IMG/VR virus record: IMGVR_UViG_3300040801_006071
Location: 1 to 51,988 of that record
DNA: 51,988 bases
Origin: a virus
Strand: one strand, 5' to 3'
Shown: one piece after another, positions 21,742 through 28,484 of the stretch
How the letters are laid out: each line of letters opens with the position of its first letter
How positions within the stretch are numbered: position 1 is the first letter of the stretch
Position numbers and translations under genes: made by a program
The notes under the pieces: generated by a model
The model's input: only the letters and a program-made list of their open reading frames with translations
What the model was told of the DNA's origin: nothing
Databases searched by the model: none

Positions 21742-24700
21742 CTATTTCTTTTGACGTCGCGCGCCATCGCGCAACCGCCCAATTTCGTCGACCGACACAC
21801 GGCGAATATTGGCCACGATTGCAGGCCGGGCGGCGATCTGAATCCATTTGAACGGGTCGGTTTTGTCGTTGGTGCGTTCAGATGCATTTGCTTCGTTATG
21901 GGGAACAATGAACAAACCGTTTCCCATATCCATTTTTTGGATATGCCCAATCACCGTTTTGCCATCCCGTTCTAATGCCACCATGTCACCTTTATGCACG
22001 CACAAAAGGCGTTTGGCCGCCGGGTGGGGGCGTTTGGGTGATTTCAGACTATGGGCCTCATAAGTGGTGATGACCTGGGCCTGAATTTTACCATCGGGCA
22101 GGCGCCAGATTTCAAAACAATGATTGCTGCCACCCTGATACGCCTTGATCGGATCATTGGCGGGTACAGCTATCCGCGCCTGTTCTTGCAAGGGTTTGAT
22201 GATGCGCACACGGCGGATTCCTTGATAAGGGCCGGGTTTGGCCGCGAAATAGCGCAGAGCGGCCTCGTATTCCTTGCCGGTTTTATCTTTGGTCGCCACG
22301 CGCAATGCGTTGCGCAATTGTGGGTCGCGGATTTGACCGCCTTTTCCGCTTTTATCAAGTAATTGTGCGGGCTTGACACTTAACAAATCAGTTCGGCTGG
22401 CGACATGAGCATCATCAACGATGGAATAGGCCGTTTCCTGGTGTAACGGCCCGGCTGTGCTGTCTTTTCCGTGTTTGCGGCCTTCCATGTCTATCCTTCC
22501 GTGATCGGCGCGGTGGCTGACGATCAGGGTATCAAGCCGTGCACGCAGATCATCGCGGAATTCCGGCCATGGTGAGGGTGTTTCACGTGCGATCATTTCG
22601 GCCGATTGGCCTGCCTCTTCACCCCGGCCAGAGGCGCGGCTGATTTGGTTTAACAATCCACGGTCGGTTGCGGCCACCACGGCGGCGTCAATGGCGTGAT
22701 GGCGATGATCTGTGCGGTTTTTGGATTTGGCAACACCGCGATCCTTATCGCTTAGTAATGCATTCAACCCCCAATGGCGGCGTAACATTTCGGTCAACCG
22801 CCCCGGCACAACCCAAACATGACCACCTTTGGTAAAAAGCGTATCCAGATAGGTCCGCGATATCCGGGCAAGATATTGGGTATCCACCAAGGCGCGATCC
22901 AGAAAATCATTTTCGCCTTCAAACCGTTCCATCGCGTCTGACGCGAACCGCCAGCGTTTATTGTCGGGCAGGTTTTTGAGGTTTGCCTCAATCGGATCCC
23001 ATTGTGATGTGTTGCCCCATGCCTCCCACGGGGTTTGGTTACGTTTTTGGCGGTTGGCTTCTTGCAGGCACAAGGTGCGGTTGGCAAAACTATCGTCAAG
23101 CGTGCGCGAATAAGGCAGGATGTGATCCACATCACAGGCGGTAAAGACCATCCCTATTGAAATACGTTTACCCGTATAAGGGCAAAATCGGCGCATGATA
23201 TCATCGGGGTTCAGATCTTCCCAAAGGCGCAAAAGCATGCGATTGCGGCCATTATCGGCGATGCCAAGCTCTTGCAATTTTTCACTGCGTTTTATGGCGG
23301 CGGTGGTGGCAGTATTAATATTGCGGGTGGTCTCTTTTTTCTGCTGTTCCGATTGTTTCAGATCGCGGGCCAGTTCTACGACGATCTGATCGGGCTTGCC
23401 ATAGGTTTCGATGATCTTGTTGACCACCCGCCGCAATTGGTTCAGCCCGATATGCACGGTTGGGTTGGTGATGCGGCCATATCGCGTGACATCATCGTCA
23501 CTGTCGTCATAAGTGCCGGGAATAACGTGACGATCCAACACTTCGCCATAATAGGGCAGGCGATCAAGGCATTCGCCTCTGCGTTGGTTAGAATGGTGCC
23601 AGCCGCAATCGGTAACGGCTTGGGCATAGGCCATGACCGCCGCCTGCAATTTTTCCAAAATACGGGTTGTCGCCGTTAACCCCAAACGGCCATATCCTTC
23701 GGGAAGGACGATATTGGCACTTGCCGTTTTTTCGGCCTTATCACGGTCAAGCTTATGGGTTTGCATCAACCAATCCACCAATGCAGCGTATTCCGTATCG
23801 CTTTGCACGTCACGGATGCGGGAAATCACCTGCCATTGCGCGTCAAGATCAAGCGTTGACCAACGCGGCCCAAACCTGTCGGGATGGGTAAAGACGGAGC
23901 GAACCGGATCACAAGCAATGCCATCACGCACCCCGGTTTCCAATGTAAACCGTTCCCCATCGCGCAGCTTTAACGCCTTGGCCATTGCAGGTAATTTTAT
24001 GACCATCGATTTCAAAGATGCCGTTGGCTTTTTATTATCCAACATATGGATGATATGATCGCGTTCTTCCAAAAGTAACGGGCAGGTTGCTTTGCCATCT
24101 GATGTTATGCGCAACTGGTTTACCGTTTCAAAAACAACCCGGCGTTGGGTCAATGGATGGGCCTTTGGCAGGCGATGTTCCCCCGTAAACAGGCACAGAC
24201 CCACTTTGGGGTCTTTTAAGGGGCGTTGATAAAAGATTTTTTCAAACACCAAATCGCGCAAATCTTCGGTGAGTTCAGGGTGGTATTCGGCCTGTGCGGC
24301 CCATAATTTGTAAAATTCTTCTTCGAGGTGCCGACGGTCGGGATAGAAATCGTAACCGGCCTCTTCTTTTGCTTCAGGCCCGCCGCGTGCGGCCACCGAC
24401 AGCCGGGTACGCACCGTGGGCATATGCCGGTAATCAAGCCTTGTGCCGTCTTTGTTTGTTTTTGGTTCTGTTGCTGGCTTTTCATTCAGCTTGCACCGCC
24501 GCATATGAAGAAATTCGCCAAGGGTGCGTGCACCGTTTGCCATGATCTCTATATCAAGCCGGGCGGTCGCATCCTTGATTTTACCGCTTTCATTGTCACC
24601 GCGATCTGTTTTGCGGTTTGATTTGAACCCGCGTCTTTGGTTCAGGTGAAACAACGCCCGGCCCAAATGCGGCAGTGGCAGGGCTTGATCCAAGCCGGTT

Positions 24701-25002
24701 GCACGCAGGGTGTAGGGATCAAGATCGGCCAAGGCCTTGGCCTCAACCGAGTCGGTTGGCATTAACCCGGCATTGGCAAGAACCTTCATCAATGTGGCGC
24801 GGCGTTTCAAATAACGGTCACGGCGGCGGCGCATGGCGCGTGCAACCCGTCGATCCACGGCCAAAGATGCCTTTGATTTCGGATCACGCCCATCAGAAAA
24901 AATGCGCACACCGCCATCTATGACACCTGTAATTTTGATGCCATCCGTTTTGTAAAGCCACCACCCAATTGAATTTGTACCAATATCTAAACCCAAACGC
25001 AT
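21742..25002 (-). CDS. cas9: Cas9 nuclease, type II-C
   Basis: This 1086-residue protein has the compact II-C length. All nuclease residues are present: RuvC-I Asp6 (LGLDIGTNSIGW), an Arg-rich bridge helix (VARAMRRRRDRYLKRRATLM), RuvC-II Glu543 (IVVELARDL), HNH Asp626/His627 and Asn650 (DVDHILPYSRT), and RuvC-III His769/Asp772 (HHAIDAAV). The C-terminus (about 880-1086) is the PAM-interacting region. It is predicted to cut DNA guided by crRNA:tracrRNA. GAGGG lies 7 bases before the ATG. The tracrRNA is transcribed divergently from the same 94-base intergenic region. There is no csn2 or cas4, which fits II-C. Confidence 0.97.
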   Translation of the reverse strand: MRLGLDIGTNSIGWWLYKTDGIKITGVIDGGVRIFSDGRDPKSKASLAVDRRVARAMRRRRDRYLKRRATLMKVLANAGLMPTDSVEAKALADLDPYTLRATGLDQALPLPHLGRALFHLNQRRGFKSNRKTDRGDNESGKIKDATARLDIEIMANGARTLGEFLHMRRCKLNEKPATEPKTNKDGTRLDYRHMPTVRTRLSVAARGGPEAKEEAGYDFYPDRRHLEEEFYKLWAAQAEYHPELTEDLRDLVFEKIFYQRPLKDPKVGLCLFTGEHRLPKAHPLTQRRVVFETVNQLRITSDGKATCPLLLEERDHIIHMLDNKKPTASLKSMVIKLPAMAKALKLRDGERFTLETGVRDGIACDPVRSVFTHPDRFGPRWSTLDLDAQWQVISRIRDVQSDTEYAALVDWLMQTHKLDRDKAEKTASANIVLPEGYGRLGLTATTRILEKLQAAVMAYAQAVTDCGWHHSNQRRGECLDRLPYYGEVLDRHVIPGTYDDSDDDVTRYGRITNPTVHIGLNQLRRVVNKIIETYGKPDQIVVELARDLKQSEQQKKETTRNINTATTAAIKRSEKLQELGIADNGRNRMLLRLWEDLNPDDIMRRFCPYTGKRISIGMVFTACDVDHILPYSRTLDDSFANRTLCLQEANRQKRNQTPWEAWGNTSQWDPIEANLKNLPDNKRWRFASDAMERFEGENDFLDRALVDTQYLARISRTYLDTLFTKGGHVWVVPGRLTEMLRRHWGLNALLSDKDRGVAKSKNRTDHRHHAIDAAVVAATDRGLLNQISRASGRGEEAGQSAEMIARETPSPWPEFRDDLRARLDTLIVSHRADHGRIDMEGRKHGKDSTAGPLHQETAYSIVDDAHVASRTDLLSVKPAQLLDKSGKGGQIRDPQLRNALRVATKDKTGKEYEAALRYFAAKPGPYQGIRRVRIIKPLQEQARIAVPANDPIKAYQGGSNHCFEIWRLPDGKIQAQVITTYEAHSLKSPKRPHPAAKRLLCVHKGDMVALERDGKTVIGHIQKMDMGNGLFIVPHNEANASERTNDKTDPFKWIQIAARPAIVANIRRVSVDEIGRLRDGARRQKK

Positions 25003-25054
25003 TTTATGCCCTCATCCATAAATTTGAAAAAACTTTCCAATAAGAATGACGCAA

Positions 25055-25090
25055 TTTCAACTTGAAACTATGAACAATTTGAGCTATGTA
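25055..25090 (+). promoter_or_regulatory. tracrRNA promoter with overlapping dyad
   Basis: TTGAAA (25062-25067), a 17-base spacer and TATGTA (25085-25090) form a good sigma70-type promoter, placing the start at about 25097, the first base of the anti-repeat. The -35 box is the right half of a perfect dyad, TTTCAA-C-TTGAAA (25055-25067), a possible operator that could coordinate tracrRNA with the divergent cas9 promoter. Confidence 0.7.
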
Positions 25091-25096
25091 CATATT

Positions 25097-25178
25097 GTTC
25101 AGAATTCGCGGTCGAGCCGTTAACAAGTTCGAAAGAGCACCACATTCAAGCGCGTCCTACGGGGCGCGTTTTGCTTTT
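25097..25178 (+). ncRNA. tracrRNA of the phage type II-C system
   Basis: The anti-repeat is at 25097-25124. Its first 12 bases GTTCAGAATTCG are fully complementary to repeat bases 16-27. The next 4 of 6 bases pair across a mismatch-flanked segment, AGCCG pairs with repeat bases 5-9, and AAC with bases 1-3. Then follow a nexus hairpin GTTC(GAAA)GAGC (25127-25138) and a terminator stem CGCGTCC/GGGCGCG (25151-25168) closed by a TACG tetraloop and followed by TTTTGCTTTT. It guides Cas9 together with crRNA. About 80 nt is normal for II-C tracrRNA. Confidence 0.9.
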
Positions 25179-25257
25179 CATACCGTCCATCCAATTCATC
25201 CCGCCATTTCAAAGCTGAAACACCCAAGAATGATGTTAGAGTCGTCCCAACAAATCG

Positions 25258-25287
25258 TTGACAAAATGAGTCCTTAGGGCTTATCAA
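25258..25287 (+). promoter_or_regulatory. candidate late promoter (pR'-like)
   Basis: TTGACA (25258-25263) is an exact -35 box. TATCAA (25282-25287) is a weak -10 after 18 bases, or TTATCA after 17. A terminator begins about 10 bases after the expected start. This promoter-terminator pair in front of the whole late region copies the lambda pR'-tR' layout, where Q antiterminates. Sequence elements are seen; antitermination is inferred. Confidence 0.5.
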
Positions 25288-25304
25288 ATACCTAAGCTGA
25301 AATT

Positions 25305-25332
25305 GCGCCTATCGGATTGATGGGCGCTTTTT
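25305..25332 (+). terminator. intrinsic terminator ahead of the late genes
   Basis: GCGCCTATC (25305-25313) pairs with GATGGGCGC (25319-25327) in a 9-bp stem (one G-T pair) with a GGATT loop, followed by TTTTT. It would end a short RNA from the 25258 promoter and also stop any read-through from the tracrRNA before the late genes start at 25355. Confidence 0.8.
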
Positions 25333-25354
25333 GCGTTATTGGGGTGTGTTTCCC

Positions 25355-25558
25355 ATGACTGACAAATCCAATCTTACCTCTGTATCCCCTACCCGCCTAG
25401 GCAGGCTATCCCGTATCACAGGGCGTGATCCTGTGGATATTGAGGCGATGATCAAGCGTGGGGCAGCTATCTTGAAAGGACCGCAAGATGGACCTGATAG
25501 TTGCCCCTGGGGATCGGCTCCTCAGTCGATTCGCAAATGCCATCGGCGCCTTATCTGA
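25355..25558 (+). CDS. small hypothetical protein, first late gene
   Basis: This is a 67-residue protein starting MTDKSNLTSVSPTRLGRLSR. The first 50 residues look like a real protein with a helix (GRDPVDIEAMIKRGAAILKG). The last 24 residues overlap the next gene in a different frame. GGGGTG precedes the ATG. It begins 22 bases after the late terminator. No family is recognised. Confidence 0.45.
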   Translation: MTDKSNLTSVSPTRLGRLSRITGRDPVDIEAMIKRGAAILKGPQDGPDSCPWGSAPQSIRKCHRRLI

Positions 25559-26057
25559 ACGTGATGGGCACAGGGCGTTGGCGCGAGCTGTAAACCGCAC
25601 CACAAGGTCTGCTCAATCGCGTGTAATTAGTGCCATTGCACGCCAATCTTCAATCCCACGGCAGATCGTAAAATCTCAAATCAGCCGCACTCAGGTTCAG
25701 CCTGGTGGCAATGGTGTAATCGAAGGGCGTGTCGTTGCAACCGGACGGTCAATCGCTTTGCGGGAATTTGGTGCAAGGCAATTTAGCTGGGGCGTGCGTG
25801 CCCGTGTATGGGGTGAAACCCAACGATATGACGGGATGTTCATTTACGCAGGGACATTCAGGTCAGGCCAAGAGATCGCCAGTGGCCATGTCTTTCAACG
25901 TGTTACGACGCGGTCTTTGCCCATTGCCAAACAATATGGCCCATCGGTACCAACAGAAATGGTGCGCAATGCAAGCGCCCAAGAGTTCAACCGCACTGTT
26001 GATGAGATGCTGCCCGCGCGTATCCGGCATGAACTGTCACGTCTGCTACCGACATAG
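25488..26057 (+). CDS. phage minor tail protein Z-like
   Basis: This is a 189-residue protein. The N-terminus (LARAVNRTTRSAQSRVISAI, then ARQSSIPRQIVKSQI) is typical of the lambda Z/'prophage minor tail protein Z' family. It continues with VIEGRVVATGRSIALREFGA and GHVFQRVTTRSLPIAKQYGP, where the C-terminal segment is well conserved. Lambda Z finishes the head-proximal end of the tail before joining. A good ribosome site (GAAAGGA) precedes the ATG. Its place upstream of the terminase genes, away from the other tail genes, is unusual. Confidence 0.75.
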   Translation: MDLIVAPGDRLLSRFANAIGALSERDGHRALARAVNRTTRSAQSRVISAIARQSSIPRQIVKSQISRTQVQPGGNGVIEGRVVATGRSIALREFGARQFSWGVRARVWGETQRYDGMFIYAGTFRSGQEIASGHVFQRVTTRSLPIAKQYGPSVPTEMVRNASAQEFNRTVDEMLPARIRHELSRLLPT

Positions 26058-26366
26058 TGTGGGCACGCACACACCGTGCATGACGCGGCGTACCTAGCAC
26101 ACCACCACGACAACAGGGCGGCCCACCACCCCATCATCAAAAAAGGGACCGTATTTCAACCCCTTACGGTGCGGCGGGAGAAAGCCCCGAGATTTTAGCG
26201 TTTTTCAGATTTCAAAAACTGCATTTTGTTTTGGAATTTCCCGCAAATGCGGGAGGTCACGGGGCGTTGACGCGCCCCGCAACACGGGGCCTTAGCTCTC
26301 ACACCAGACCCCGCCGACCAGCATAGCCTTATGGCCGCCCCCTCCCCACGCGTAGGGACCGGCATA
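26058..26366. other. structured non-coding region, possible cos/packaging site
   Basis: About 300 bases without a convincing gene, containing three dyads: ACCGTA/TACGGT (26148-26153, 26165-26170), TCCCGC/GCGGGA (26239-26244, 26249-26254) and GGGGCG/CGCCCC (26261-26266, 26273-26278). None is followed by a T-run. The terminases downstream are of the Nu1/A type that cut cos sites, and cos lies upstream of the terminase genes in lambda. This dyad-rich block is therefore a candidate, although a methyltransferase gene intervenes. Confidence 0.35.
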
Positions 26367-27743
26367 ATGAGGCGATTCTTAGAAATGACACAAGAACGAG
26401 ATTGGCCCGCCTTTGAGGTTGTTCGTCGTAATACGGAGGTTTTAACCCCATCGGCCCGCAATGCGCGCCGCCATAGCAAAGCGCAAATTGAACAAATTGC
26501 GCAATCGATCCTGTCTTTTGGGTGGACGACACCCCTTTTGATTGATGACAAAAACACCATCATCGCGGGGCATGGCCGCCATATGGCAGCACAAAAATTG
26601 GCGATCCCAGAACTGCCCTGCATCATCGCAAATGGATGGACCGAGGCCGAATGCCGCGCCTATGCATTGGCCGATAATAAGATCGCCGAAAATGCCGATT
26701 GGGATGTCGAATTGTTGCGTGTTGAATTAGAATATGTCGATCAATCTGGCTTGGCGCTTGAAAACATTGGCTTCAACACCGAGGATATGGACGCCGTGAT
26801 TGACGGACTGAACACGATACCGTCGCGCAAATCAAGCGGCGCATTGGCGCGAAAATTTGGTTTTCCGCCCTTTTCCGTTCTAAATGCGCGCGATGGGCGC
26901 TGGGCCGAACGGAAACAAAAGTGGATTGAATTGGGCATTCGAAGCGAAACCGGCCGCGACGAAAGCCTGTTGTTATCCAGCAGTTCGGACTTCATGACAG
27001 AGGCCATTAAACAAACCGGTGGCGGCACAAGCATTTTTGACCCGGTTCTGTGTGAATTGCTGTATAACTGGTTTTGTCCCGAAGGGGGCGATGTGCTTGA
27101 TCCCTTTGCGGGCGGGTCGGTGCGCGGAATTGTGGCCGCCCATCTGGGCAGACGATACACTGGCATAGAATTGCGTGATGAACAGGTCGTGGCCAACTGC
27201 GCCCAAGCCAAAGACATAGAAATGGACGCGGCCCCGCAGTGGATATTGGGCGATAGCCTATGCCTTGATACGCTGATTGCGCCTGATTATGAATGTGATT
27301 TTATGTTCAGTTGCCCACCTTACGGCGATCTTGAACAGTACAGTCAGGACGTGCGTGATTTGTCGAATATGCCGTATGAAACCTTTATCGAGGCGTATTC
27401 AACCATCATCGCTAAATCATGTGCACGATTAAAACCAGACCGCTTTGCGGCTTTTGTTGTTGGCGAAATCAGGGATCGCAAAGGCATATATCGCAGCTTT
27501 GTGCCCCACACGATTGCTGCCTTTCAAGCCGCAGGTCTGCGGTATTATAATGAGGCGATCTTGGTCACACAGGCCGGGTCATTGCCCTTGCGTACGGGCC
27601 GCCAATTCAGTTCGAGCCGCAAGCTTGGCAAAACACATCAGAATATTTTGATTTTTGTAAAAGGCGATCCCAAACAAGCCGCCGCTGCCTGCCCGGTGAT
27701 GGAAGATAACACAGTAGATAATTCAGATAATCACGCCGCATAA
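26367..27743 (+). CDS. ParB/Srx-domain DNA methyltransferase
   Basis: This is a 458-residue two-domain protein. Residues about 10-115 are a ParB-like nuclease-fold domain (NARRHSKAQIEQIAQSILSF, then TIIAGHGRHMAAQKL, with the GHGR motif). The C-terminal half is a methyltransferase with DPFAGGSVRGIVAAHLGRRY (motif I, FAGGS) and SCPPYGDLE (motif IV of the SPPY type, which suggests N4-cytosine or N6-adenine modification). This fusion is common in phages next to terminase. The start is uncertain: 26367 has AGGGA upstream, but 26331 and 26385 are possible. It is the fourth methyltransferase here. Confidence 0.85.
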   Translation: MRRFLEMTQERDWPAFEVVRRNTEVLTPSARNARRHSKAQIEQIAQSILSFGWTTPLLIDDKNTIIAGHGRHMAAQKLAIPELPCIIANGWTEAECRAYALADNKIAENADWDVELLRVELEYVDQSGLALENIGFNTEDMDAVIDGLNTIPSRKSSGALARKFGFPPFSVLNARDGRWAERKQKWIELGIRSETGRDESLLLSSSSDFMTEAIKQTGGGTSIFDPVLCELLYNWFCPEGGDVLDPFAGGSVRGIVAAHLGRRYTGIELRDEQVVANCAQAKDIEMDAAPQWILGDSLCLDTLIAPDYECDFMFSCPPYGDLEQYSQDVRDLSNMPYETFIEAYSTIIAKSCARLKPDRFAAFVVGEIRDRKGIYRSFVPHTIAAFQAAGLRYYNEAILVTQAGSLPLRTGRQFSSSRKLGKTHQNILIFVKGDPKQAAAACPVMEDNTVDNSDNHAA

Positions 27744-27955
27744 GTGGCGATCAAAGCATCCCTGGCCGCGTCTTTGGCGCGTTCGGGGTCTTTATTAATT
27801 TGGCGCATAAAGCCAGGGTTTGTATAAGCCATCTGGCCGTCAAGGATGACATTGCGAATGGTGCCAAGGCGGGGGAATTTAGAGGCAACACTGACGGCCT
27901 TTTGCCAATCTTGTTTATCCATCGCCTCACGCAGAATATCAATTTTACGTCTCAT
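27731..27955 (-). CDS. small conserved phage protein encoded antisense to the late operon
   Basis: This is a 74-residue protein: MRRKIDILREAMDKQDWQKA, then SKFPRLGTIRNVILDGQMAY and TNPGFMRQINKDPERAKDAA. The 'KFPRLG...AYTNPxFxRQ...KDP' pattern is one I know from small proteins near terminase genes in many proteobacterial phages, function unknown. It is the only minus-strand gene inside the head-tail cluster. Its 3' end overlaps the methyltransferase 3' end by 13 bases. Constitutive expression in the lysogen is possible. Confidence 0.65.
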   Translation of the reverse strand: MRRKIDILREAMDKQDWQKAVSVASKFPRLGTIRNVILDGQMAYTNPGFMRQINKDPERAKDAARDALIATYAA

Positions 27956-27983
27956 ATCATAGCGATGCGGGAGACCACCCCAC

Positions 27984-28484
27984 ATGTCCAGAACGACATC
28001 CGGAAAAGACCAAAATACTGGGCATCTAAGCACACAAAATGTTGCCAAACTCTTGATGTTAAACCCTGAACGCATCAGGCAATTGACCAATGATGGATAT
28101 ATTGAGCGGATTGGCCGCAACAAATATAGCCTAAACGCAGCGGTTCAGGGATATATTCGGTTTCTCAAATCTGACGAACGCAGAAACAGCAAAAGCGCGT
28201 CGCAATCACGCTGGCAAGATATCAAAACCCAAAAGGCCGATTTTGAACTTTCGGTTCTGCAAGGCCAATACCTGCCGCGCGATGATATGATGGCGGCCAT
28301 TGATGTGATTGTGGCCACTGCAAAACAGGAAATTCAAAAACTCCCCGCGCGCTTGACCCGTGACCCGGTTGAACAACGGCGGATCGAGGCAGAGGTGGTC
28401 GATGTCCTCAACCGTATTTCAGACAAAATTGAACGGCAGGCAGGGGTTGCTGTGGCGGGCGGCCAAGATATTTCGCAGCTCTGA
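27984..28484 (+). CDS. terminase small subunit (Nu1-like)
   Basis: This is a 166-residue protein. The N-terminal winged HTH (STQNVAKLLMLNPERIRQLT, then DGYIERIGRNKYSLNAAVQG) binds packaging sites. A helical linker (KADFELSVLQGQYLPRDDMM) and a C-terminal segment that contacts the large subunit follow. This arrangement matches lambda Nu1. It recognises phage DNA and hands it to the large subunit for cos cleavage and packaging. The large-subunit gene overlaps its 3' end. Confidence 0.85.
   Translation: MSRTTSGKDQNTGHLSTQNVAKLLMLNPERIRQLTNDGYIERIGRNKYSLNAAVQGYIRFLKSDERRNSKSASQSRWQDIKTQKADFELSVLQGQYLPRDDMMAAIDVIVATAKQEIQKLPARLTRDPVEQRRIEAEVVDVLNRISDKIERQAGVAVAGGQDISQL

Noticed and set aside
21696-21950. 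Longer N-terminus for cas1
   Set aside because: It would overlap the cas9 3' end and is not Cas1-like; the ATG at 21695 gives the normal N-terminus and has a ribosome site.
22170-24923. Several plus-strand open frames of 60-140 codons inside the cas9 region
   Set aside because: They are shadows of cas9 with no ribosome sites or protein-like features.
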